Source: Microbacterium sp. nov. GSS16
GTDB taxonomy: Bacteria; Actinomycetota; Actinomycetes; Actinomycetales; Microbacteriaceae
DNA: 64,000 nt
NCBI RefSeq assembly: GCF_028198145.1
Contig: NZ_CP116338.1
Span: 1,302,001 to 1,366,000 of the forward strand
Reading direction: 5' to 3'
Part shown: in pieces, positions 15,797-23,602 of the stretch
Position numbering within the stretch: position 1 is the stretch's first letter
How the letters are laid out: the number at the start of each line of letters is the position of its first letter
Translations under genes and position numbers: made by a program
The notes under the pieces: model-generated
Seen by the model: only the letters and a program-made list of their open reading frames with translations
What the model was told of the DNA's origin: nothing
Database searches by the model: none

Positions 15797-16204
15797 ATGC
15801 CAGACAGCTCGACCAAGCCCTCCGTCCTCTTCGTCTGCGTGCACAACGCGGGGCGGTCGCAGATGGCCGCGGGGTTCCTGCGCGACATCGCCGGCGATCG
15901 CATAGAGGTGCGCTCCGCCGGATCGATGCCGGCGGATCAGATCAATCCGATCGCCGTCGAGGCGATGGGAGAACTCGGGATCGACATCACGGGCGAGCAG
16001 CCCAAGGTGCTCACGACAGAGGCCGTGCAAGCGTCTGACGTCGTGATCACGATGGGCTGCGGCGACGCCTGCCCGTTCTTCCCCGGCAAGCGCTACGAGG
16101 ACTGGAAGCTCGACGACCCGGCCGGTCAGGGCATCGACGCGGTGCGTCCGATCCGCGACGAGATCCGCTCGCGCATCGAGAAGCTGATCGGGGAGCTTCT
16201 CTGA
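15797..16204 (+). CDS. arsC: Arsenate reductase, low-molecular-weight phosphatase fold
   Basis: 135 residues, start ATG at 15797 behind AGGAG. The phosphatase-type active site is FVCVHNAGRSQMAAG with nucleophile C14 in the P-loop C-x5-R, and the aspartate loop appears as EDWKLDDPAG (101-110). Cys88 and Cys92 lie in TMGCGDACPFFPGKRY, as in the corynebacterial mycothiol-linked enzymes. In actinobacteria these enzymes make an arseno-mycothiol adduct that is then reduced by mycoredoxin. Arsenite export genes (acr3/arsB) are absent from the neighbourhood. Confidence 0.9.
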   Translation: MPDSSTKPSVLFVCVHNAGRSQMAAGFLRDIAGDRIEVRSAGSMPADQINPIAVEAMGELGIDITGEQPKVLTTEAVQASDVVITMGCGDACPFFPGKRYEDWKLDDPAGQGIDAVRPIRDEIRSRIEKLIGELL

Positions 16205-16213
16205 ACGCCAGCG

Positions 16214-16244
16214 GCGTTCTTCGGCCTCAGCCGGCGAAGAACGC
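16214..16244. terminator. 10-bp inverted repeat between convergent arsC and M18 peptidase genes
   Basis: GCGTTCTTCG at 16214-16223 pairs perfectly with 16235-16244 across an 11-base loop. It covers the end of the leftward peptidase gene and follows the arsC stop, a typical place for a shared bidirectional terminator. No T-run. Confidence 0.5.
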
Positions 16245-17525
16245 GCGCGCCACGCGCGACAGGTCGTAGAGGTCGCTCACGCCGGCGAGCTCGCGGGCGG
16301 AGTGCATCGACAGGATCGGGATGCCGACATCGATCGTCCTGATGCCGAGCCGGGTCGCCGTGATCGGGCCGATCGTCGATCCGCAGGGAACGGCGTTGTT
16401 CGACACGAACTCCTGCGAGTGCACGCCGGCCGTCTCGCACCATGCCGCCCACGCGGCGGCGCCCACCGCGTCTGTGGCGTAGCGCTGGTTCGCGTTGATC
16501 TTCAGGATCGGGCCCGAGCCGAGCACCGGCTGCACGATCGGGTCATGCCGGTGCGCGTAGTTCGGGTGCACGGAATGGCCGACATCGCTCGACAGATGCC
16601 ACGACGCGGCGAACGCGCGACGCTGCTCGGTGGCATCCGCCCCGAGCGAGGCGTACATGCGCATGAGCACGTCCTCGAGGAAGGGCCCCGCAGCGCCCGA
16701 GCGCGACTGCGAGCCGAGCTCCTCGTGGTCGAAGGCGGCGAGCACGGGGATCACGCTCTGCGGCCAGGGGTCGGTCGACGCGGACGTCGCTTCGATCAGC
16801 GCGACCACTCCCGCGTGCACCGAGGCGAGGTCGTCCAGGCGGCCCGACGCGAAGAATGCGCCGTCCTTGCCGAAGACGGCACCCCGCGCGGCATCCGCGA
16901 CGACGGCGTCGAACCCGCGGATGTCGGCCGCATCGACACCCGCGGAGGCCGCGAGCTCGGCGAGGATGTCGGCCGATTCGGCGTCGCCGAGGCCCCACAC
17001 CGGCTGCGTGCCGGTCTGCTTGTCGAGTGCGAGGCCGTCGTTCACGCCGCGGTCGAGGTGGATCGCGAGCTGCGGCAGGCGAAGCAGTGGGCCGGTCGCG
17101 GCCAGCACGACGCGACCGTCGGCGAGTGCGAGGCGCCCGCCGAGGCGCAGCTCGCGGTCGAGCCACGAGTTCAGCAGCGGTCCGCCGTACACCTCGACGG
17201 CGGCCTGCAGCCATCCGCGCGACCCGGTGGTCGGCTTCGGCTTGAGCTTGAAGCCGGGGGAGTCGGTGTGCGCGCCGAGCACGTTCACGGGCGTCGTGGG
17301 CACGGCATCCGCCGGCACGGCCCACGCGATCGCTGCGCCGTCGCGGACGACGACGAAGCGTCCGCCGGCCTGAGTCGGCCATTCCGCAGTCTCGTCGAGG
17401 CGGGTGAATCCGGCCTCCTCGAGTCGTCGGGCGACCTCTTCGGCGGCGTGGTAGCTCGACGGCGAGGTGGCGACGAAGTCGGCGAGATCGGCTGCATGCG
17501 TGTGGGCGGCGGAGACAGCGGGCAT
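16227..17525 (-). CDS. M18-family metalloaminopeptidase
   Basis: 432 residues from the ATG at 17525. Zinc-binding motifs of the M18 family are present: VLGAHTDSPGFKLKP (His and Asp of the first site), AFDHEELGSQSRSGA (catalytic Glu-Glu) and DVGHSVHPNYAHRHDP (Asp and His), with a terminal PILSMHSARELAG containing the last His. The length fits the family. Cytosolic aminopeptidase acting on acidic or neutral N-termini. It stands alone, leftward, convergent with arsC. Confidence 0.92.
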   Translation of the reverse strand: MPAVSAAHTHAADLADFVATSPSSYHAAEEVARRLEEAGFTRLDETAEWPTQAGGRFVVVRDGAAIAWAVPADAVPTTPVNVLGAHTDSPGFKLKPKPTTGSRGWLQAAVEVYGGPLLNSWLDRELRLGGRLALADGRVVLAATGPLLRLPQLAIHLDRGVNDGLALDKQTGTQPVWGLGDAESADILAELAASAGVDAADIRGFDAVVADAARGAVFGKDGAFFASGRLDDLASVHAGVVALIEATSASTDPWPQSVIPVLAAFDHEELGSQSRSGAAGPFLEDVLMRMYASLGADATEQRRAFAASWHLSSDVGHSVHPNYAHRHDPIVQPVLGSGPILKINANQRYATDAVGAAAWAAWCETAGVHSQEFVSNNAVPCGSTIGPITATRLGIRTIDVGIPILSMHSARELAGVSDLYDLSRVARAFFAG

Positions 17526-17564
17526 GGGTACGAGCCTAATCGGCCGCGCCGACGAGAGGCGTGG

Positions 17565-17588
17565 GCTGCCCGTCACGCGACGGGCAGC
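17565..17588 (-). terminator. 10-bp stem with 4-base loop at the YidC-like gene end
   Basis: GCTGCCCGTC at 17565-17574 pairs perfectly with GACGGGCAGC at 17579-17588 around a 4-base loop. The stem spans the last codons and stop of the YidC-like gene (stop at 17573). Strong GC hairpin, inferred terminator for the leftward transcript. Confidence 0.55.
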
Positions 17589-18313
17589 GGGTATCGTCGT
17601 CGCAGCAGCCACCGCTGTGCGAGCGTCCAGGTCACGGTGACGACGAGGTACAGGGCCGCGGCGAGCGGCACGAAGACCGCGACGAGCGCGATGAGGTAGT
17701 GCATCGCGTTCATCATGCCGAGCATGGCTGGACTTGCCAGCGGCCCCTCGGTCGGCACCTGCGGCCGGAAGACCCGGCGGGTGATGTCGGCCACGACCAC
17801 GATCACCGCCAGCACCACCGCCCACACGATGGCCGTCTGCGCATCCAGACCCGCTCCGGCCGCCGTGACCAGCGAGCTGCCGAGAGGGGCTCCGAGCAGG
17901 TCGTGCGCGAGCAGATCGTTCGGTTGCCCGGCGATCTCGGGGCGCAGGAACAGGGTGTACAGCACCCCGACGACCGCCGCCTGCACGACCAGCGGCAGGC
18001 ATCCGGCCAGCGGCGACGCCTGCTCGTCGCGGTACAGAGCCATCGTCTCGCGCTGCAGTCGCTCGCGGTCGCGGCCGTGACGCTGCTGCAGAGAGCGCAG
18101 ACGGGGAGCGAGGCGAGCGCGCATCTGCTCGGCTCTGGCCTGGGAGACGCCGACCGGGATGAGGGCGGCGCGCACCCCGACGGTGACCAGGATCACCTCC
18201 AGTGCGGCCGACGCGGAACCACCGACGGGTTCCAGAGCGGTCGAGAGCGAGAGCAGCGCGGAATATGCGGCGTCGAGAAGAAGGGTCAGCGGAGGAAGGG
18301 CGAAGATGTCCAT
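17573..18313 (-). CDS. YidC/Oxa1-family membrane insertase paralogue
   Basis: 246 residues with five hydrophobic segments. The first helix is followed by VRAALIPVGVSQARAEQMRARLAPRLR-type sequence (about 48-75): the Arg in the hydrophilic groove and the charged cytosolic coiled coil that mark YidC/Oxa1. YidC inserts proteins into the membrane with or without Sec. This is unlikely to be the housekeeping copy, because that normally lies with rnpA-jag near the origin and is longer. It lies downstream of a small membrane protein gene with which it probably forms an operon. Confidence 0.83.
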   Translation of the reverse strand: MDIFALPPLTLLLDAAYSALLSLSTALEPVGGSASAALEVILVTVGVRAALIPVGVSQARAEQMRARLAPRLRSLQQRHGRDRERLQRETMALYRDEQASPLAGCLPLVVQAAVVGVLYTLFLRPEIAGQPNDLLAHDLLGAPLGSSLVTAAGAGLDAQTAIVWAVVLAVIVVVADITRRVFRPQVPTEGPLASPAMLGMMNAMHYLIALVAVFVPLAAALYLVVTVTWTLAQRWLLRRRYPLPVA

Positions 18314-18386
18314 GAACGTCCGTTCGCAGAGGGGGGTGGATGTCGGCCGGAGGCCACGCGATCCACTCCTCGAAGGCGAGGACGGA

Positions 18387-18671
18387 TCAGGTGGCGGGCA
18401 CGACCCCCGGCGCTCGCGGACGCGGATGACCGTCGGCATCCGGATCGCTCTGCGCGAGCAGCACGGACGCGGCGATGGCGCGTCGCGGGTGCGATGTCGG
18501 TCGGACGCCGAACCTCGGCGTGAGCAGCGCGAGCGCGACCGCGAGCACGGTGGCGGCGACGAGGATCGCGGCGATGCCGAGCATCCCGCTGGCCGTCAGC
18601 CCTTCGGGGAGGGGAACAGCGCCGAGTGCTGCGAGCAGCGTTCGCAGCAGCACCCCGATCGCGTCGATCAT
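18387..18671 (-). CDS. Small membrane protein, DUF6412-like partner of the YidC paralogue
   Basis: 94 residues from an ATG at 18671 that follows GGAAGGAGGGGCG, a strong ribosome binding site; a longer reading from 18719 is not supported. Two hydrophobic helices (about 3-22 and 28-50) precede a basic, Pro-rich tail. I recall such proteins annotated as DUF6412 beside a YidC/Oxa1 gene in actinobacteria; the name is from memory. Function unknown, perhaps accessory to the insertase. Confidence 0.65.
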   Translation of the reverse strand: MIDAIGVLLRTLLAALGAVPLPEGLTASGMLGIAAILVAATVLAVALALLTPRFGVRPTSHPRRAIAASVLLAQSDPDADGHPRPRAPGVVPAT

Positions 18672-18721
18672 CGCCCCTCCTTCCCGGCTGACGCTACCAC
18701 TCGCCCCGGACGCGCACATGA

Positions 18722-18755
18722 GAAGGGCGAGGGGGTCGTCGTCCCCTCGCCCTTC
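18722..18755 (-). terminator. 13-bp perfect stem after the FHA-type gene
   Basis: GAAGGGCGAGGGG at 18722-18734 pairs perfectly with CCCCTCGCCCTTC at 18743-18755 around an 8-base loop. It lies just beyond the stop of the leftward FHA-type gene (18771) and upstream of the small membrane gene's start, so it separates the two transcription units. No T-run, as is common in this lineage. Confidence 0.65.
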
Positions 18756-18770
18756 GCACCCTCCGGGGCT

Positions 18771-19328
18771 TCAGCCGTCCTTGACCTCGAGATCGCCGTG
18801 CTGTCCGTCGTCCTCGGCGCCGGCGTAGCCGGGACGGGCCGGCTGTGGCGGCTGGTCGTCGAGCTCGCCGCCCTCGCGGCCGCCGAACGGACGACCGTGG
18901 TCGGCGAACTCCTCGCGGCCGAAGACGAGGATCCAGTCCGCGACGGTGAATCGCGCACCCGTGCGGAGGATCTCGCTGCGGTCTCCAGCGACACCGTCGG
19001 CTGGATTGGCGTTCATCAGCCCGTCGCCGTGCAGGGTCAGCACGTACTCGTCGCGCTCGTCGTGAATGATCGTCGCGTGAACCGGGTCGGCGCCGGCGAT
19101 GACGAGCGCGCATTCCGCGCCCGACCCGATCGTGGTGCGCTCTTCGGTCAGCTCCAGACGACTGCGATCGCCGTCCGGACTCGTGATGCGCAGGTGCGGT
19201 TCGCCGGCACCCCACTCGGCATGGGTGGTGGTGGGCTGCTCACCGTCCGCCGTCGCGAGCTGCTCGAGCTGGTCGTCGACATCGGGTGCGCTGTGCGCGG
19301 GCGTCGAACCGGTGGTCTGATCGGTCAT
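18771..19328 (-). CDS. FHA-like domain protein
   Basis: 185 residues. A beta-rich middle segment (about 45-140) reads LRITSPDGDRSRLELTEERTTIGSG..CALVI..DPVHATIIHDERDEYVLT, the outline of an FHA phosphothreonine-binding domain (start of strands, Gly-Ser turn, His in the xHA position, later N-A-N). Flanking N- and C-terminal segments are acidic, Gln/Pro-rich and likely disordered. It may bind a phosphoprotein made by a Ser/Thr kinase such as that at 59095-60498. The FHA core is divergent, hence moderate confidence. Confidence 0.7.
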   Translation of the reverse strand: MTDQTTGSTPAHSAPDVDDQLEQLATADGEQPTTTHAEWGAGEPHLRITSPDGDRSRLELTEERTTIGSGAECALVIAGADPVHATIIHDERDEYVLTLHGDGLMNANPADGVAGDRSEILRTGARFTVADWILVFGREEFADHGRPFGGREGGELDDQPPQPARPGYAGAEDDGQHGDLEVKDG

Positions 19329-19389
19329 GGGGGCCTCCTCTGTGGGGGTGGTCGTTGAGTTCGAGCGGTGCGGATGCCGGCGCGCAGCG

Positions 19390-19803
19390 TCAGCGCGAGA
19401 TGACTCCCACCGTCTCGCCGGTGGTCGACGGCGTGAGATGGCGGGCGACGTCGGCCTGGCTGATCATGCCGACCAGACGGTGGTCCTCCAGCACCGGGAT
19501 GCGGCGGATCCGATGCTCGCGCATCAGCGCGAGCGCACGATCGATGTCATCGTCGGGCGAGACCATGACGGGTACCCCGGTCGCAAGGCGTCCGGCGTTC
19601 GTCGTCTCCGGATCCAATCCCGTCGCTATCGCCTTCACGACGATGTCGCGGTCGGTGAGCATGCCCTTCAGCCGCCCGTCCTCTCCGCAGATCGGAAGGG
19701 CGCCGACGTCCAGCTCGAGCATCCGCTCTGCCGCGATCGAGAGTGCATCGTTCTCGCCGATGCACTGTGCGTTCGGTGTCATGATGTCTCGCGTGCGGGT
19801 CAT
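19390..19803 (-). CDS. CBS-domain pair protein
   Basis: 137 residues starting at the ATG at 19803 with GAGAGG eight bases upstream; an in-frame ATG eight codons earlier (19827) is the alternative. Two tandem CBS domains fill the protein: residues about 1-60 (TPNAQCIGENDALSIAAERM, LPICGEDGRLKGMLTDRDIV) and about 68-128 (PVMVSPDDDIDRALALM, RIPVLEDHRLVGMISQADVA). These bind adenine nucleotides and act as energy or redox sensors; stand-alone pairs like this are often stress or dormancy induced in actinobacteria. Partner unknown. Confidence 0.88.
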   Translation of the reverse strand: MTRTRDIMTPNAQCIGENDALSIAAERMLELDVGALPICGEDGRLKGMLTDRDIVVKAIATGLDPETTNAGRLATGVPVMVSPDDDIDRALALMREHRIRRIPVLEDHRLVGMISQADVARHLTPSTTGETVGVISR

Positions 19804-19883
19804 CGTCCCGTCCTCTCCGCTTCGCATTCACCTGTCTCGATCACGTGCATCCGACGCTAGACAGCCGGACCGGCGGGGGTAAT

Positions 19884-19917
19884 GGGGTTGACAGCCCGCC
19901 GCCTGCTCGTCAACCCC
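19884..19917. promoter_or_regulatory. 9-bp inverted repeat GGGGTTGAC/GTCAACCCC upstream of the CBS gene
   Basis: GGGGTTGAC at 19884-19892 is exactly inverted at 19909-19917 with 16 bases between. On the CBS-gene strand the proximal arm reads CTGTCAACCCC about 80 bases before the start. The same 11 bases occur upstream of the SDR gene at about 21198-21208. A shared operator or promoter element is inferred. Confidence 0.4.
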
Positions 19918-19984
19918 GTCAGATGACAGGGCTGGAGCACACCATCGCGGCGCAGGAGTCGGAGTGACGATCCGAGCAGGCTCC

Positions 19985-20290
19985 TCAGTCCTCGAGATCC
20001 TCGGGCAGCAGGCACAGCCCGCCGCTGGTGCTGGCGGAGTTGGCGAGCGCGGCTATCCACTCCGCGCTGAGCTGAGGGGTCACCGGCTCGTCGAAGACGA
20101 ACCGCAGCGGGATCGACGGGTGCAGCCAGATGGTCGAACGCCCGGTCGGGTTCAGGTGCGGGTGCTGCCAGGACAGGGTGAAGGACTCGTTGCGTCGCAG
20201 CTTCGTGGCGATCACGACTTTGAGGTGAGCGAGCGCGCGATCCTCGATCTCGATCGGATCCGGACTGGCGCCGTAGAAGAGCATGCCCAT
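19985..20290 (-). CDS. Small actinobacterial protein (DUF7882-like), copy 1
   Basis: 101 residues, MGMLFYGASPDPIEIEDRAL onward. It is clearly paralogous to the divergent neighbour at 20360: both share IEDRALxHL, VIxxKLRR, the S-W-x, TxWxxPS and WIxALAxxA positions. This family of about 100-residue proteins is common and multicopy in Microbacteriaceae; I recall it as DUF7882. No catalytic or metal motif is visible. Function unknown. Confidence 0.75.
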   Translation of the reverse strand: MGMLFYGASPDPIEIEDRALAHLKVVIATKLRRNESFTLSWQHPHLNPTGRSTIWLHPSIPLRFVFDEPVTPQLSAEWIAALANSASTSGGLCLLPEDLED

Positions 20291-20359
20291 CTGACTAAGC
20301 TATCCCCAGGCGTTCGGCGGACGCCAGAGCAGTTCGGAACGGTTGAGAGGTGCACTTCC

Positions 20360-20683
20360 TTGGGAAAGTTCGTTTATGAAGGCTCGGTCAAGACCGAGAT
20401 CGAGGACCGTGCCCTGACCCACCTGCAGCTCGTGATCACGGCCAAGCTGCGCCGCGGAGAGCCGTTCCCGTTCAGCTGGCGCGAAGATGCCAGCGTCGGC
20501 GGCGGACGCACGACCGTGTGGGTGCAGCCCAGCAGCTCGCTGGTGTTCAAGTACTTCGGCAGCCGCCAGCCCGCGATCAACAGGGCGTGGATCGAGGCGC
20601 TCGCCTACACGGCCAACACCCCGACCGGCCTGCACATGGTGCCCGAGCCGCCGGACGACCCGAACGCCGGCCTCGAGGGCTGA
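20360..20683 (+). CDS. Small actinobacterial protein (DUF7882-like), copy 2
   Basis: 107 residues beginning at a TTG at 20360 (LGKFVYEGSVKTEIEDRAL) with GAGAGGTG seven bases upstream; no ATG or GTG fits the homologous N-terminus seen in copy 1. Shared residues with copy 1 run across the whole length (EDRALTHLQ, ITAKLRRGE, WIEALAYTAN). The pair is head to head across 69 bases that must contain both promoters, suggesting joint regulation. Function unknown. Confidence 0.72.
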   Translation: MGKFVYEGSVKTEIEDRALTHLQLVITAKLRRGEPFPFSWREDASVGGGRTTVWVQPSSSLVFKYFGSRQPAINRAWIEALAYTANTPTGLHMVPEPPDDPNAGLEG

Positions 20684-20837
20684 ACGGGGCGCCGGTCTCG
20701 GCGCAGACGTCGACAGGGGCGAACGGAGCCGCCACCCGCGCCGGCCGCGCCCGACCGTTCGCGGCGATCGAGCGCGGCCTTGATGCGTCCGGCGGCCACC
20801 GGCCCGGACGTTTCCGGACACAGCCCACCTGGGACCC
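20684..20837. other. Short gene-free segment between convergent small genes
   Basis: No coding sequence seen. It contains a 7-bp inverted repeat CGTCCGG (20786-20792) / CCGGACG (20804-20810), a weak candidate terminator shared by the two flanking convergent genes. Confidence 0.35.
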
Positions 20838-21089
20838 TTACTGAGCGGTGCCCTCGTGCACATCGCCGGAGGGGGCTTCTGTGCGCAGGTCGGTCGGCGC
20901 GTCGCCCGAGTGGAGCTGTTCGTCGCCCTCCGCCAGGTCACCCTGGCCGTCCTCACCCAGTTCGGCGTCGAGAGGGTCGTCGCCCTGGGAGTCGGGCTGC
21001 AGATCCGGCCGCCCCGCGACCGCGGCGTCTGCGGCCGGGACCTCGGTGGTGGAGTCGTCTTCCGGGTTCAGGGAGTCGCTGCTCATCAT
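20838..21089 (-). CDS. Small acidic hypothetical protein
   Basis: 83 residues, MMSSDSLNPEDDS to DVHEGTAQ, with AAAGGAC a few bases before two adjacent ATG codons (21087-21089 and 21084-21086). It is very rich in Asp, Glu, Gly and Pro with no Cys and no hydrophobic segment; predicted disordered. It is divergent from the SDR gene and similar in style to the protein at 423-683. Function unknown. Confidence 0.6.
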   Translation of the reverse strand: MMSSDSLNPEDDSTTEVPAADAAVAGRPDLQPDSQGDDPLDAELGEDGQGDLAEGDEQLHSGDAPTDLRTEAPSGDVHEGTAQ

Positions 21090-21292
21090 GCAGTCCTTTC
21101 GTCGTGGACGTTCAGCCTGCGTGATGCAGGTGCTTCGGGCACGCCCCTTGACAGCATCCCGGCCGTCCGGCCTCGCGCGTGCGCCGGGCTTCTCGAACTG
21201 TCAACCCCCTGGCCGGACCACGCCCGCTGAGGGAGGGTGAGCAGACTGGCACAGGTGCCGGCACTCCCCATCCAACTTCAGAGAGGCGCACG

Positions 21293-22177
21293 ATGAGCGA
21301 CAACACCCCAGATCCTCGCCACCAGCACCACGATGAGAAGTTCCCCCCTCAGCAGCAGACCCAGCCGGGCCTGACGGAGGAGACCGGGCCCAAGCCCGAT
21401 CACGGCGAGTCGTCGTACCAGGGTCACGATCGGCTCGCCGGGCGTCGCGCGCTCATCACCGGGGGCGACTCCGGCATCGGCAGGGCGGTCGCCATCGCGT
21501 TCGCCCGCGAGGGTGCGGACGTCGCGATCGTGCATCTGCCGGAGGAGCAGAAGGATGCCGATGACACGGTCGCGCTGATCACCGAGGCCGGACGCCAGGG
21601 TGTGAGCATCGCCGGTGACCTGCGCGACGAGTCGTTCGCCGAGGAGGCCGTCGCCCGCGCTCGCGAGACACTGGGCGGACTCGACATCGTGGTGCTCAAC
21701 GCGGCGTACCAGCACGACATCGACGACTTCGGATCGCTGAAGACCGATGAGATGCGTCGCGTGTTCGACACGAACATCCTCGGCACGCTGTTCACCGCGC
21801 GGGCGGCGTATCCGCACCTCGAGGACGGTGCGAGCATCATCGTGACCTCCTCGATCCAGGCGTACGACCCGTCGCCTGGACTCATCGACTACGCCATGAC
21901 GAAGGCCGCGCAGGTGGCTTTCGTGAAGGCGCTCGCAGCAGAGGCGGGGGAGCGCGGGATCCGCGTGAACGCCGTCGCACCGGGGCCCATCTGGACCCCG
22001 CTCATTCCGGCCACCGGCTGGGACGACACGAAGGTCGAGCAGTTCGGCAGCGACACCCCGCTGGGCAGGGCCGGCCAGCCGGCCGAGCTCGCCGGTGCGT
22101 ACGTGTACCTCGCCGCAGCCGAGTCTTCGTACACCTCGGGCACGGTGCTCGCGGTGACAGGAGGTAAGGCGCTGTGA
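21293..22177 (+). CDS. SDR-family oxidoreductase, YghA/YdaD type
   Basis: 294 residues, start ATG at 21293 with GAGAGG upstream. The polar N-terminal extension (residues 1-45, rich in His, Gln and Pro) is typical of the YghA/YdaD subgroup. The NAD(P)-binding motif TGGDSGIG is at 56-63, the NAAY motif follows, and the catalytic Tyr-x3-Lys is in LIDYAMTKAA with the preceding TSSI serine. Members are often general-stress proteins. It overlaps the next gene by four bases (GTGA), so the two are cotranscribed. Confidence 0.9.
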   Translation: MSDNTPDPRHQHHDEKFPPQQQTQPGLTEETGPKPDHGESSYQGHDRLAGRRALITGGDSGIGRAVAIAFAREGADVAIVHLPEEQKDADDTVALITEAGRQGVSIAGDLRDESFAEEAVARARETLGGLDIVVLNAAYQHDIDDFGSLKTDEMRRVFDTNILGTLFTARAAYPHLEDGASIIVTSSIQAYDPSPGLIDYAMTKAAQVAFVKALAAEAGERGIRVNAVAPGPIWTPLIPATGWDDTKVEQFGSDTPLGRAGQPAELAGAYVYLAAAESSYTSGTVLAVTGGKAL

Positions 22178-22482
22178 CTGTCATGCTCGACGACCCCATA
22201 CCAGGCACCCCGCACGGGGACTGGGAGCTCACGCCGCTCGGCCGCAACAGCTGGCGAATCTGCGACCCGGCACGACGTCACGCCGACGCGGACTGCCTGA
22301 TCGCCTACGTCGACCGCTCGCCGACGGGCGTTCTCGACGTGCTGTGGCTGCGCACGCCGTGCCCGCGCACCACGCGGTTCCGCGGCTTCAAGCAGCTGTT
22401 CGAGGCGCTCGATCTGGCGGTCGCGAACGCGTCGAACCGGGCGCAGAAGCCGTCGCCGATCCCCGGACGCCCGCCGCTGTGA
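22174..22482 (+). CDS. Hypothetical protein coupled to the SDR gene
   Basis: 102 residues from a GTG that overlaps the SDR stop (GTGA); an ATG at 22183 is an alternative. The sequence TPLGRNSWRICDP..RHADADCLIAYVDRS is alpha/beta in character and the C-terminal FRGFKQLFEALDLAVAN is a helix. Similar short proteins occur in related genomes without a function. Coupling to the SDR gene suggests a shared condition of expression. Confidence 0.68.
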   Translation: MTVMLDDPIPGTPHGDWELTPLGRNSWRICDPARRHADADCLIAYVDRSPTGVLDVLWLRTPCPRTTRFRGFKQLFEALDLAVANASNRAQKPSPIPGRPPL

Positions 22483-22535
22483 ACCGTGCCGAAGCGCGCT
22501 GAAACACGGGACCGACGGAAGCGTAGCCTCGAAAC

Positions 22536-23576
22536 ATGAGCGATCTGCGTGAACTCCTGGGCATCCGGCATCCCGTCGTCCTCGCGCCGTTCGGGGGACT
22601 GTCATCGGTGGCGCTGACCGCCGCGGTGAGCGACGCGGGCGGTCTCGGCTCATACGGTCTCTACGGGTACGACGGCGCCCGCATCACCGAGACCGCCGCA
22701 GCGCTGCGCGCCGCCACCTCGGCGCCGTTCGCGCTGAACATCTGGCTTCCGACGGGCGACGAGGTCGTGCCCGGCGCCGAGCACGACGGATATGCCGCCG
22801 CCCTGAGCGACTTCTTCGATGAGGTCGGCATCGCGCCGCCCGCGCGCCCCGAGCGATACCTCCCCAGCCTCGACGAGCAGCTCGACGCGATCTGGCAGGC
22901 GTGCCCGGCCGCGCTGAGCGTCGTCTTCGGCGCACCGTCGAGCGTGCTCATCGACGAGGCGCACAGCCGCGGCATCCGCGTCATCGGCACCGCCACGACG
23001 GTCGCCGAAGCCCGCGCCCTCGAGGCCGCAGGCGTCGACGCGATCGTCGCCACCGGCGCCGAGGCGGCCGGACACCGGGTGTCGTTCCTGAAGTCCGCGG
23101 AGGAGTCACTGGTCGGACTGGTCCCACTTGTACCGCAGGTGGCGGATGCCGTGCGCGTGCCCGTCATCGCCGCCGGCGGCATCGCCGACCGTCGCGGCGT
23201 CGCGGCGGCATTCGCGCTCGGAGCGTCGGGCGTGCAGGTCGGCACCGCCTTCCTCGCCACCGCCGAGTCCGCGGCGAACGACGCGCACCGCGCGGCGATC
23301 CGCTCGACCGCTGCTGACGAGAGCGTGCTCACCCGCGCGATGAGCGGACGGCTGTCGCGCGGGGCCCCCAATCGCGCGGTGCGCGAGATCGAGGCATCCG
23401 GAGCCGTCGCTCCCTTCCCGGCCCAGAACTGGCTGACCGGACGCTTCCGGGCGATCGCCGGTCAGCGCGGGATGGGCGAGCTGCAGTCGCTGTGGCTCGG
23501 GCAGTCGGCGCCCCTGTCGCGCGGACGCACGGCGGCCGCGGTCTTCGACGAGCTGGTCGCCGGCCTGCCCGGCTGA
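22536..23576 (+). CDS. Nitronate monooxygenase family flavoprotein
   Basis: 346 residues of the NMO/2-nitropropane dioxygenase TIM barrel. HPVVLAPFGGLSSVALTAAVSDAGGLG (in the first 40 residues) is the N-terminal FMN-binding block; VDAIVATGAEAAGHR carries the conserved Gly-x-His segment; VPVIAAGGIADRRGVAAAFALGASGVQVGTAF is the phosphate-binding Gly motif followed by the GTAF block. It oxidises nitronates such as propionate 3-nitronate with O2 in the cytosol; the same fold also gives FabK-like reductases. Single gene. Confidence 0.9.
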   Translation: MSDLRELLGIRHPVVLAPFGGLSSVALTAAVSDAGGLGSYGLYGYDGARITETAAALRAATSAPFALNIWLPTGDEVVPGAEHDGYAAALSDFFDEVGIAPPARPERYLPSLDEQLDAIWQACPAALSVVFGAPSSVLIDEAHSRGIRVIGTATTVAEARALEAAGVDAIVATGAEAAGHRVSFLKSAEESLVGLVPLVPQVADAVRVPVIAAGGIADRRGVAAAFALGASGVQVGTAFLATAESAANDAHRAAIRSTAADESVLTRAMSGRLSRGAPNRAVREIEASGAVAPFPAQNWLTGRFRAIAGQRGMGELQSLWLGQSAPLSRGRTAAAVFDELVAGLPG

Positions 23577-23602
23577 CGAACGGCGCCTCGTCCGCGCGAT
23601 CG

